In this document: positions 35,006-46,698 of the stretch, one piece after another
How the letters are laid out: the number at the start of each line of letters is the position of its first letter
How positions within the stretch are numbered: position 1 is the stretch's first letter
Source of the DNA: Acephala macrosclerotiorum
Lineage: Eukaryota; Ascomycota; Leotiomycetes; Helotiales; Mollisiaceae
Length of the DNA stretch: 64,000 bases
Reading direction: 5' to 3'
Assembly (NCBI GenBank): GCA_014904845.1
Contig: MU119309.1
Span: 86,476 to 150,475 of the forward strand
The notes under the pieces: generated by a model
Database searches by the model: none
What the model saw: the letters and a program-made list of their open reading frames with translations, nothing else
What the model was told of the DNA's origin: nothing
Position numbers and translations under genes: made by a program

Positions 35006-38000
35006 CGAGATTAAATGATTTGATTACGAGATTGCGAAATTGCAGAGAAGCATTGATTTATGAGGATTACGTATTGAATTGCTCGAGATGGCTGGCATTA
35101 AAGCGAATATAAAAAAGAAAAAAAGAAACTCGTGGCGATTATTTACGACAATTAGCTTTATTCTTAGCGGAAATTGGAATATAAAAGAGAAAGTTTTGGT
35201 GCGAAGAAGAAAAGAGATTGTGGCGTTGAAAAGCGAAATTGCTTCATTGTTCTATGTTTTAGTCTTAACTCTTTTGAGAGTCGCAATTCGCGGATCGCTC
35301 GTGATCGCTTCCAAGTTGGAACAGTGGAGTCAAAATGAGTCTCGGATTTCAGAAAACAACACGGAAAAGATTGAGACAAGAGATTTCAATCGAAAGAAAT
35401 CGATTAAAAAAGTGCTTATTTGGAGAATACATTTTATTAGAACGAACAAGCGAGCGAAGTTTCGGGCAAAAACTGGAACAAAAAGAATCTCACGAGAAGA
35501 CGATATGAGTAGAAACCAATTCTCAAAACGAATCTCACTTGGAGACAACAGCTCGAAAACTCGCACTTCTAGATTACCAAACCAATTCTCAGTCCAAAGA
35601 CTAGAATTAGCAAGTCATTCGCGCCAAAGTTCACTCTCTTCGGCAGAAAATACTCTCACTCTAGCCACGCTATCGATTTCTTCTAGGAAATCTTCTACGG
35701 ACAGTGAAAACAGTCTTTCAAAAATGCAAAACTTCGAAAAGTACGTGCTCGTACTAGAGCTACAAATGTCTCTTTCTGAAGCTTCTAGAGTACTTTAGTT
35801 CAAAAGAAACAATATTACGACTTTTCTGGAATAATACGACGACATGTGCAAAGACTACAGAATTACTCCAAAAACTAAGAAAATACGGCTTTTGCGATAT
35901 ATTAGTTCGATTTACAAGAAGCAAATCCGATTTATACTAGAGTACAGTACCGAAAACTACTTGGAAAAAGAGCTTTACGACGCTCTAAAGAAAAAATTTC
36001 GCGAATACGACTGAAAGCACTATCGAGTGAGCATAGAGTTTCTGTATAGGATCATCGATCAATCCACGAGAAGTCTTTTGGCGACAAAGACGTACGTGGA
36101 TTTGTTCGATCGAGTATTTAAAGAACTGATCAAACGGAACAAGCTGAACAAACAATATTAGAGACGCGAGTTTATGAAGAGACTTTCGATGCATGTTAAA
36201 AAACGGATCTTCAAAGAAACCGACTACGAGCCGATAGAAATATCCACTTACAACTACGACAAAATGTACGAGAAAGCGATTGCCGCATATAAGTATGAAA
36301 AGAAGAAGCGGCGATACAATGAAACCAACGACTCAAAATACTCGAAAGTCCGATAAAAACATTTGAATGCCGTAGTGCAAAAAATGATTCCAAATGCAGC
36401 CAATGATTTGCTATTCTCTGTTCTACTCGAGTCACTCATAGAAGAGATTCAGCGAAAGATGTACGCAACCGCTGAGAAAACTTATATCGAATCTCAATCT
36501 TCGGTCTTACGTGCTACTCAGATCTAGAGAACTCGGCAAATATTCGTATCAAAACTCTCAATTCAAATGAACGATCTCGCTAGAGAACTGAAAAAGCTCT
36601 TTCTTTTTTCCGTGTCATTCAACGATCTGAAAACCGCTCTAGACGCTAATACTGCGAAAATGTCTTAAAAGCTGAACAGCGTTATAGTCTCTATAAATCA
36701 GAATCAGAACCAGTTTACTCTTTCACGAGAATATAGACGAAGAGAGAACTTTAGTCGAAGACGAGAGAAATATAGCAACATGAGAAGAAGCGAACATAGA
36801 GCTTCATATAATTTAACGTCGACTGGATTTTCGCAAAATATGCCGTCGATCGTTCAAGAGAATGTAGTAGAGACCAACGCTACATACAACGATCAATAAA
36901 ACGAGCGATACTACTTCGAGTGTTTCGAGCGAACAAAGAACGAAGAAGTCGATCTTTTCGTTGATTACTTTTTCGTAGACCGCTGTCTATTTATGGATGA
37001 ACTAGTCAACCGTAAGTATTGCCATCGAAAGAACGATCAATAGTATTATGATTTTTAGAGCCGTGATCGATTTTCGCGATCGTTTACGCTTAGAAACAAT
37101 CGACGCTAGTATGATCAGATTATAGGACAAGTAGTTAAAGGACTTTTTGACTACGATCTCAACAAACGCTCTAAAAATGCACAGAGAATCCAAGAATCTG
37201 TTCAACTTACTGCTCAAAAAAGAAGTAAGACTAGCGCCAATAGAGAAATCTTGAGAGGATCGAATCTATCGTCGCACACTTTCAACGGTAACAATGTCAA
37301 CGTTCAAAGTTTTAGTAGAGCGACTATTGATGAGTTCTACGAAGAATTGCCGGTAAATACGATAACGGCAAACACGGTAACGACGAGCAAATCGAAGAGC
37401 AAAATTCAAAGCGCACGAGAAAACTTTCGACGAAGAGTAAAAGCAGAAGAAAAGTACTCAAAAGCCGGATCGCAACGACAAATCTCACAAGACGCTCAAA
37501 ACGAAGAACGAGAGAAAATGGACGTGGATCAATCGAAAGATGAGACTTTGAGACAATAGTCCGGCGCTAGAAGTAATGACTCTACTGACGAAACTCTACC
37601 GCGAAGACTCTCTAAGAGCACAGCGTCGCTCCCAAGAATCCAAAAGAGAATGAAAATGATTACTAATACCTTGAAAACACCAAATTCTACTGCAATAATT
37701 GCTAATCAATAGCGAAAAGACAACGCTCACTACTTGACTCTGATGAATACTGAGACCGCTGTGGCAAGAGAAATGCTAGAAGTCGTTGATCCTATGAAAC
37801 AGTTTTCTCAGAGTCTCCACAGAATGTCTAAAAAGACGAATCAGTCTGCTTCTGTCACTGGAAACTCTGTGATACTCGAAGCTAATCTCGTGGAAACCGA
37901 TTTCTCGTCACTGATTAAAAGAAAGCACATTATCGTTGCTTTTAAACTACATTTCAATCTGTCTGAACCAATTGATTCGAGCGAAGAATGCGAAATGCTG

Positions 38001-38430
38001 AATACTAGAGCGAAGTACTGCATTGCTTTTACGCACATAGCTCGAGACCTCGGCAGTACTATTACAAACGTCGAAGATTTCCAGTTGTCTACTACTACTG
38101 GACAGAACTTCGAATTCGCCGAAATAGCGATCATAAAAGTAGAGATTGAGCACGGAATCGAATGTGAAATCTTTTTTTTTCTTGTAAACAGTGCAAAAAA
38201 AATCTTTTTGAAACAATTATTCGTCGCTACAATAAAGATGCAAATTGAATACAGAGATGATAGTTCGTAGAATGGCGTGTTTCGAGACTCTAAAGATCCC
38301 AACTCTATTTGCACGATTATAATTGTTTTTTCCTTGAAAATTTACTTGCGCCAAGCCACTAGAAATCGCTATATCCGCATGCACTCTCAAGTCGAAAAAG
38401 CATCGAAAGAAAAATACAACGCGGAAAACT
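35006..38430 (+). pseudogene. gag and protease-like region of the retrotransposon
   Basis: One reading frame (the frame of position 35079) stays coherent from about 35.1 to 38.43 kb but has at least ten in-frame stops, nearly all explainable as CAG/CAA, CGA or TGG turned into stops. The Gypsy gag core is at 35.8-36.3 kb: FLE, stop, YDDMCKDYRITPKTKKIRLL and onward. A basic region follows (about 37.2-37.6 kb). Near 38.0 kb is an aspartic-protease-like segment, CEMLNTRAKYCIAFTHIA, in which the expected DTGA-type motif is altered to NTRA. The region before 35.8 kb is open in two frames and its true frame is unclear. No zinc knuckle was seen. Confidence 0.7.
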
Positions 38431-38439
38431 AAGTACTAG

Positions 38440-41400
38440 TACTATTGAAAAACAATACAGCGCTAAAACTCGCGGACGGTTTTCACACTTTAACGAATTT
38501 CTTTCTATTTCTGATTTTTCACTAAACACTTTTAATATCATTTCATGCAAGACAAGCACGATTGAAACAAGCGCTACTAGTTCAGAGAAAGACACAAATA
38601 AAACAATACAAAAAACGAAATCATTTTTTTCGATTTTCTATGAGACGTTTTCTTTTTTTGACAGAGAAAAAGCAAACGAGATTTTGAATGAAAAAGTTTT
38701 CAACGAGAAAGCGAAAGAGTATTTTTCTGCAATGGCATTGCTATTCTTAGACGTGGACGTCATAGGAAAATATCTAAAAAACGGTGCAAAGCGCCAGTCA
38801 CTTTACTCCATTGAAGAAGAACGAAATCGGAGGATTTTCGAGCATAGAAGCGAGAGAAAGACTCGAATAAAGAGAATAGTCTTGTCGTTGAACAATTCCA
38901 ACCTAAGACCATTCAATATAGACGTTAACACGGCATATAAACTTAAGTCCAAAAAAATACGATTTGTCGATTTAATCGACGGAATTGAGAAAGCTTCTAG
39001 AGAACAGAAGAACTGATTCGAACGATCCAAAGCGCGAGAAACACTTCAAGAGCACACTGGAAAGTATGCAAAATACTTGCTACCGCGGATTGTCTCGATA
39101 CTAAAAGGATCACGGCTTACTTCTGAGCGACTAACATCTCTATTTGTCGGGGACTGACTATAGGAATCTGAAAAGGAAATGTTCGATGAAATGATATTCA
39201 ATCGTGAAAAGGCAATAGTATTTGACTGGAAAAAGATCTTTAAGATCCATGAAAATATCAGTTCGCTTGTTCGCATCAAGACAATTCAATACACGGCGTA
39301 GCAAGAAAAGAGTTTCTATTGCTCTAAGGCCTTGTTTCCGATTGTAGCAAAGATGTTTCAAGAACGACTCGATCGCGGAGTGCTCGAAAAGAGCGATAGC
39401 CTTTATCGGAACTCATGGTTTCTGGTCGCGAAAAAGGCCGCTGGGATTTACCGATTGATCAACGCGGCCATGAAAATGAATTCGATTACTTTAAGAGACG
39501 CTAATATATTTCCTTCCGTGGATGAATTTTCTGAGGAGTTTGTCGAATGCTTTTGCGCTTCTTTAATAGACTTCTTTTCTGGATACGATCAGTTCACGCT
39601 AAACGTTCGAAGTAGAGACATGACTGCTTTTATGACTTTACTAGGACTTCTGCGGATAATAATACCGCCTCAAAAAGTAACTAACTCTGTAGCTCAATTC
39701 GTTCGAGTTATTATAACAATTCTAGAAGACGTGTTTCTCAGAGTCGCGATACTATTTCTGGATGACGTAAGAGTCAAAGAACTCTATACGGACTACGACA
39801 ACGAGTTGGCACTTTTAGGGATTCGTCGATTCGTCTTTAAACACATTCAGAACTTGGATAGAACACTGAATCGAATCGAGAAAGTTCAAGTTTGCATAAG
39901 ACTCAAATCACAATTCTATTAAAACGGAATGATTATTGTTGGTTTCGTTTGCAGTTCTGGAGAGCGTTCTTTTGAAAGTGCAAAAGTCATCAAGATTCTA
40001 GAATGGACTAAATGTGACAATATCTTTGAAATCAAAACTTTCATTGGGATTTGTGTCTATTACAAGATATGGATTCAATATTTTAGTATTATTATCGAGT
40101 CGTTATATCGATTGACTAGAAAGAACGAACTTTTCGAATGAGGAAAAGAGCAGAAAGCCGCTATAGTACTTCTACAAGACAAACTTACGACGGCTTTAGT
40201 GCTTTGCAAAATCTACTACGATTCTGCAGATGAATAGAAAATGATTATTTTAGGTGTCGATACTAGTCAGTAAAGGTATAGAGAGACACTCGACTAGTAT
40301 GACGACAAAGGACGGAAACGAGTAGCTCGATACGAGTTAGAACTCTAGAATGCTGCTGAGCGAAACTATGATGCGACAAAGAGAGAGTGTCGAGAAGTCT
40401 TGAAGTGCTTTCGCAAGTTACGGTCTTGGCTATATAGCGTTCACTTTATTTTTGAGACGGACGCCAATACGCTCGTCGCTCAATTGAATCGAGTAGCAAC
40501 AGATCTTTTTGGCGCTTTGATTACTCGCTGACTCGCTTGAATACGATTGTTCGACTTCGAAGTCAAGTATGTTAGAGAAAGCACTTACACTGCTGTAGAC
40601 GGATTATTCAGAAGACCGCGAATAGAAAACGACAACTCAAAGAAAGAAACAAATATCGATAAGTTTATTGCAATCGAGTTTGATTGCGTTGAAATAGTTT
40701 CAATCTCGACTAGAGAACGCAAAACTAGTCGAAAGGTTGAAAGTAGACCGTTTGTGATTGAAAGTGAACACGTGAAACGAGAATGTTTGCTTGAATTGTT
40801 AGATCAAATTTGAGAGAATTCTTTCAAACCCGGTATTTTTGGTTTTCAATCTCCGACATCGGTCGCATTTTCCGCATGCGCCGCATCAATCGCTCTCTCT
40901 GAGATCAATGAACCACTGGACAATGACAACGATAACAATGCCATCTTTTCTCTTGATGACAATTATTCGAACTATTCTCAAGATATTGCTTGGTATTTGA
41001 TAACTCTAAAACGATTAGAATGGTTTTCGAGAGTGGAATTCCGCAAATTAATCCGAGAATCCGTTGATTACAGCGTTCGAGACAAGATACTATAAAGGAA
41101 TACTACTAAGTCCTACTTATTTCGACTTGTTTTAGACGACTTAAAACAGCGTATAACAGTTATGATTGAACTATATGATAAGTCCGAACATGCTGAAAGA
41201 GAGAGTATTTACCATCGAGTGACTAGTCGGTACTACTGGAAAAAGTGCTACGAAGACGTTCGAGATTTTGTAGCAAGCTACAGCGACTGTCAGTACAAAA
41301 GCAAGAAGAGACACGAGGAAGCTCTGTACTCCCAGAGAGTAGTTCCGTTATTTTATTGCATTAAAATAGATGTGATTAAATTCTCGCAATGTAGAATGTT

Positions 41401-42445
41401 CGATAGTCTGATTGTAGCACGAGATGATTTTTTCGATTGAGTTGAGATTAAACCAATGAAAAATCCGACTTCTAAAAAGATTGCCAAATTTATCTATAAT
41501 GATATCATTTGTAAGTACGGCGTTTTCGGTCACATAAAATTGAACGGAGAACTCGAATTCAAGGGAGCTGTCATCAAAAAACTGAATAGGCTCGAAATCA
41601 GGCGAATTACCATCTTCGCATACAATTTGAAAGCAAACGGGATGATTGAGCGAGAACATCAGTCTATTATTGTCGCATTGATTGCTTTGACGAAAGAAGG
41701 CAAAAAAAGCTGGTTGAAACACTTATCAACTGTCCTTTTTGCGGATCGAACGACTATTCATAGACCAACTGAGTGCACGCCATTCTACATGGTCTATGGC
41801 AGAGAAGCTGTTCTATTTGTTGAGACTCGATTTCTCACTTGGAAAACTCTCGACTGGAACGAAGTGCATAATCGAGCGGAGTTTCTTGAGTTGAGAATCA
41901 GGCAAATTGAAATGCGAGACGAGGATATAGAAGAATCGAGACTGAAGAAAGAGCGCAGTCGCAAGCAAAGTCAAGCATACTTCGACGCTTATTACTAAAC
42001 ACGAAAAGAACCAATTCGAGAAAGGGACTTCGTTTTGGCATATGATATTAAGCTCATTAATTAGAATATATCTAAGAACACCAAGCTGCTGTACAAGTGG
42101 CTGAGTCTATATCGAGTTCGTCAAGCAAATCAGTTGAAGGGGAGCTATCTGCTCGAAGAAGTAGACGGGACGGCAATCCGAAGGTTATATGCTGGGAATC
42201 GCTTGAAGAAGTTCGTCAAAAGAAATGAATACTGGGATTCTCTGGACAATAGCGAGAACGAAAATGCTGTTAAGTCCGTTGATTTCAACGATAATAAGAA
42301 TGCAGATACAGAAGAGGAGGCGGCTAGGGAATTTCGTGATAGGCAGAGTACTCAAGAAATTGAGAAAGAAACTGGAATTGTGATTCGTGTTTTTGAATTT
42401 AGCGAGGTCGAGAGAGACAAATACATACGGTTCTCTGAAGACTAA
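38440..42445 (+). pseudogene. pol region: reverse transcriptase, RNase H, integrase
   Basis: The frame is shifted by -1 relative to gag and stays constant to 42445 despite many stops. The reverse transcriptase lies at about 39.4-39.92 kb, with WFLVAKKAAGIYRLINAAMK, SLIDFFSGYDQ and the catalytic motif FLDDV. RNase H lies at about 40.2-40.6 kb (ECREVLK, ETDANTLVAQL). Integrase lies at about 41.16-42.0 kb, with an H2C2-type part altered at several positions and a core with IDV, then LNGELEF where the second catalytic Asp should be (Asp to Asn), and Glu in MIEREHQ. Differences from other Gypsy pol proteins are mostly Pro to Leu/Ser, Gly to Glu/Arg/Lys and Trp to stop, i.e. C-to-T and G-to-A changes. 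Confidence 0.85.
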
Positions 42446-43505
42446 GTAGATGAGAAGAACTCGTCAAACTCCGAGACAATAGCGATTTCTTAATCGGAAA
42501 GGAATTACTCTTTCTTTTTCTACTTACAGTAGTCTCACTTTTTTGTCGATTTTCTTTAGAATGCTTTTACTTATTTTGGCAGACTCTACTCACGCTTCGA
42601 AAGCCCCACTTTTCTCTTATTGTAGTCGGGACGGCTCTATCATATGGGAGGACGAGACTGCACTACTCTTTTTTTCTTCAGAAAATCCTAAAAAATCCTG
42701 GTCTTTGGGATCTACAAAGAACATTTTTTAATATATTCGAGCATTTTTAGATATATCTCGATACATTTGAATGCATTTCGACTACATCTGACTGCATTCA
42801 AGTTGCACAAACGTTCGTTGATGCAATACTTACTATGATTTATAAGAAAACTTTCTTCAACTCTTTTTCCTCTTTTCCTTAAAACTCTTTAACTACAATT
42901 TCTCAATCTCACGCCAACTCAAAAACTACAGTTTCTCTTTAGTATCATTCATTTCTCTTCTCATTTCTTTAAAGTTCTAATTTGTATCACTTTGCATACA
43001 AACAATTCTATCAATCGAACATACCTTATTCACTTGAGCACTTTACGACGATTCTCTTCAAGAATCTACACACGCTTCCTCTACAAGAACGATCTACAGG
43101 CACTTGCTTCTCCCATTCTTTTCCTTTCAAGATTCATTTAATACGTTTCATAAGAAATCAGTATAAAACTGTTTATTTAAAACTTTCAAAATTTTTTATT
43201 CGAAATTAGCGCTACGACATTTTAATCACATGCACCGGCACACTCTAAGAACCTTTCCCGCAAAAACAAACAAACTTCGCAACTCTCAACTATTCAAAAC
43301 GCAAGAATATTTGTTTGCCTTTCTTGTGTAATTTCTTTACAAGCATAAGAACTCATAACTCTCTTCGATCTCACCAGTAGATCTTTTCTCTTCAAATTTA
43401 CGCGTTCTTCACTTTCAAGATCCGATCAATTCATCACATTGCTTTTCTACGCGCAAATTCTACAACTCCAATTCTTACTCTCGAAGCTCTTACGATATTA
43501 CTATT
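42446..43505. other. spacer between pol and the extra frame
   Basis: About 1.06 kb, pyrimidine-rich (CTCTT and TTTCT runs) and without a coherent frame. Given its position it could hold a splice acceptor or internal promoter for the downstream frame; nothing decisive was found. Confidence 0.5.
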
Positions 43506-46352
43506 ATGTCTCAAGAAAATGCTTCATCAAACCCCGAAGGCATGAGCTTCGCGCACAGAGAACGAGGCGAAAATGATCATAATGCGTTTGTACAAATCGT
43601 GCAGCGCGATCTCGATGATCTATAGAAGACTATCAGTAGACTGCCACTTGAAGAGAAAGTAGCTGCGATCAGTAATGTCAATAATGAACTTATGAAAACT
43701 AAGAACATAGTGAAAAAAGTTCTAATTGAATAGAAAGAGAGAATTGAAAATAGTACTGCCTTAGGATTTTCTGGGAAAATCCTGGAACAGTACACAGCTT
43801 TGAGTAAAAACTTTCTCTTTGAAGTGAGCAAAGTTGAGAAGTCGCGTGTCGCGCTCTAGCAAGCTCGATTTAGTCTGATCAAGACTCTTGATAGTGTGTT
43901 TGAGCGTTACAATCAGAAAATCTTTTCTCGAGTTCAAGTATTTCGACAATTTATCGAAAGTTTCATTGATGGATTTTACGGCAAGTATACATACTAAGAA
44001 CTCGAGCAAATGTTCCGCATAAAGCGTTTTGCGCCTCGCGAAGTTATTAGAGTCATTGATATAGTTATCATCGAGAGAAACAAAGCTTGCAGTACGCTAT
44101 TCACAAGAATACTTTTCCGACTTGTCGATTGCAAAAAGGCGTTGGTATACTTGAAAAATGCGAGCGACGATTTGATGATCACAGATCTAAATGAGACAAA
44201 CTTGAAAGAACTGCGTTTTACTTTCTATTTCTGCGAACTTTTGATAATTAGAGAATATACTGAAGAACCTTTTCCGATCTTTGCAGATGAGTCTAAAGAA
44301 TGGCCGATCGTCGCTATTAGTAGTATAAGCATTCGAGGCGCCAAGTCTCAAGAAGCTACTGACGCCAACACTTCACTTCCTTAGACAGCTCCGTTAACTG
44401 GCGATAACGACAACGACGACGATAACGACGATAACGATGTCACTATTGCTAGCCCTTCCGTGCAAAACTCTTTGCCTCCTCAGATCTCTCAAACTCCTCG
44501 AGCTCTTCGATCCGCTCTTTTTTCCGCTTCGGTCTCCACGCCAATCAAACTCAAGAAATCTGCTGCTAATGATAAGAAATACTACAATATGTCTACGCCT
44601 ACGCTAAAGAGACACAAGACTGTTACTACTCTATCGCAGTCTGATATCACTTTATCCCGATCAACTCGCGAGTCTCGATCAAATAATATACGCCCGATAA
44701 TTGATTGCGCGTGCGATATGAGCGATGCCTAAAAGTCAAACGTTGCCTTCTTTGACACTTTGAGCTTCGCTGATCGCGTTGAAATTCTAAGTGCCGTTTA
44801 CAATGCTTACAAGTACTCGTTCACTGAGCAACTTTGTCGAGTTCACTGTATGACGCTTTGCGAGAATTTCGATTTGCACCTTGAAAACGACGGAAGACAA
44901 ATTGAAATTATGAAAGTACGATTGTCCAAAATTTATAAGTTGTGCGCTGAGAGAAAAAGTTTTCGATTCGCTTAAATCCACTTTGACACTCGTTTCTAGT
45001 TTATGAATGTCCTTGCCATTTTTCAATATAGGCAGAAGACGCTGACGAAAGATCGATTCCAGCTCTCGCGAGCTTTTGTCGTCTCTACGCTTGTTTTCTC
45101 GATTAAACCGCCTATTGATCTAAAGGTTGCAATAGTTTTTACTTTGCAAGATTTCTTTAAATAGACGAAAAAAAAGAATATTTTACCGCTTCTTCTCAAG
45201 GAAATTGATATACTGAAATTCTACTACCGACGAACTTTTTTCAGCGAATTTTCTCTTCTGCACAATGCGTACTTCCTTCTCATCGTCCAGCTCTTGTAAA
45301 CGGACTTCAGATTGTGACTATTGTTTTATCGACTTTCTAGGGACCATTTTTTTCACCTCGTTGCCTTTCCTCAGTCTATTAGACTCTATTAAGACGGCAA
45401 AATTGACCAATTCTTCTACGAAAAAGAAGTGAATATGTCCCAAGATCTAGACTTATTGTGCGTTGAACTTTTCCTTTCTGGCAAACTCCAAATGATTTAT
45501 TCGCGGTTCGACGACTATAGAAAGACGATAAATTGATTGTTTCGATTCTTTAAAAGAACTACTTGAATAGATCTCTCTTCTAGTACTGAGAATCGAACTT
45601 TAGTTGAAAATCTCTTGAAGTAGACTCAGTCAAGCATTGTAAAAAAGGAATTTCAAAAATTGGAGCTGCACGTCTACAAGACAAAGACTTTTGTCGATCG
45701 AAAATACGCCGAGAATCCCAAGAACCCTAGTCCCCTCACTTCACTCTCCGTGAGTTTGGTACCTGTTAATACTGGCGGAAAAATCATTGGCGATACTACC
45801 TACGAGAAACTCAAAGAAGTTCATAACAAGCTTCGAGCTCTCTCCGAGAGTCGATTTCGAGAACTTCCTGACGACGAATCCTTTCTCGGTAGTGTCCAAC
45901 TTGAAGAAGTCGGCGCAATATTCGATATAATCCGCTGCGCGAAACCCTTAGACTACTCTGCCGTTCGATATGAGATTTCCCAATGGTTAGACTATCAGAA
46001 CTCGTCTGGTGATAGACATTTGCACACTCATTGGCAAAAACAAACTGTAACTCAAGTTAAGCTGGCCTTTCGATATCTTGAGATGAAAGAAATGGAAATG
46101 TTTCCTAGCAATAAGTCTTTCTTTAGATGCGAGACTGAGAGATTGGTAACGCCTGTAGAGAATGATCAAGAGTATCTAATTATCTCTGACGATGAGTCTG
46201 AGCCTGAGATTCGTCTGCCTCCTTTCCTTCCACTAAGTCCTAAAGGAAAAAGAAAGCAAACTGCAAAAGAGCTTAGCGCTGATAGAGATATTGAGAAGGC
46301 TGCCAGATTCTTGAAAGAGAACGACGATGATTTGAGAGATCTCGGGCTTTGA
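43506..46352 (+). pseudogene. retrotransposon extra ORF downstream of pol, 949 codons, no known family
   Basis: From the ATG at 43506 (MSQENASSNPEGMSFAHRER) one frame runs to a TGA at 46350-46352 without any frameshift. It is broken by 15 in-frame stops of the kind expected from C-to-T or G-to-A change. Residues about 299-312 are an Asp/Asn run encoded by a GATAACGAC-like repeat (near 44400-44440). The last 231 codons (45660-46352) have no stop and contain KLAFRYLEMKEMEMFPSNKS, an acidic patch (DDESEPEIRLPP) and a basic KGKRKQ motif. No membrane segment typical of envelope proteins, and no protease, polymerase or integrase motif, was seen. Its position between pol and the 3' LTR is that of env or accessory genes in other elements. 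Confidence 0.65.
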
Positions 46353-46424
46353 ATTCTTTGCTTAGAGCGGGTCTTTTCTCTTTTTCTAGCTCTTTTCTTC
46401 GAGGCTCGGGACGAGCTCGTCATA

Positions 46425-46436
46425 TGGGGGGACGAT
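46425..46436 (+). promoter_or_regulatory. polypurine tract candidate
   Basis: TGGGGGGACGAT directly before the 3' LTR start TGTAG, the position from which plus-strand DNA synthesis is primed in LTR elements. The purine run is interrupted by a C and a T, so it is a candidate only. Confidence 0.5.
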
Positions 46437-46694
46437 TGTAGTGAGGCTATATGCTCTCCCTTCAAAATCCTTGTAAATAGCTAGTTTCGAGGGCAGTGCT
46501 GGTCACGTGTCTTCTAGTACATAAGGAGCTTTCGCTCACTATAGACTAATCAACAACTCTTTCTACTTCTACTCTGACTGATTGATTGATTGATTTACGG
46601 ATTACGAATTACTTCGGATGAGTCTAGCCCACTGGCTAAGACGAACTGACCTACGGTTGGGCCTTTTTGCTTTGTGCTCCATTGCTCTTCTACA
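46437..46694 (+). repeat. 3' LTR, 258 bp
   Basis: Starts TGTAGTGAGGCTATATGC, ends ATTGCTCTTCTACA, and is followed by CTAG, the target duplication. It includes a GATT tetranucleotide run. It matches the solo LTR at 21660-21918 across its full length and the visible 99 bases of the 5' LTR with one difference. Confidence 0.95.
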
Positions 46695-46698
46695 CTAG

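Larger units (their letters stand above)
34597..46694 (+). mobile_element. 12.1 kb Ty3/Gypsy-type LTR retrotransposon, defective
   Basis: Two LTRs in direct orientation (34597 onward and 46437-46694) with TG..CA ends are flanked by the 4-bp duplication CTAG (34593-34596 and 46695-46698). Inside, in order, lie a gag and protease-like frame, a pol frame with reverse transcriptase, RNase H and integrase (the Gypsy order), a 1 kb spacer, a second long frame of unknown type, and a purine tract before the 3' LTR. Twelve kilobases is long for a fungal Gypsy element; the extra frame explains the size. Every coding frame has multiple stops, so this copy cannot encode its own proteins. A 310-base run of N starts in the 5' LTR. 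Confidence 0.92.

Noticed and set aside
34656..35018. A 120-codon frame across the gap
   Set aside because: It is LTR sequence read through a run of N; no real codons.
43506..46352. Envelope protein interpretation of the extra retrotransposon frame
   Set aside because: Position fits, but no signal peptide, no clear transmembrane anchor and no furin-like site were seen.
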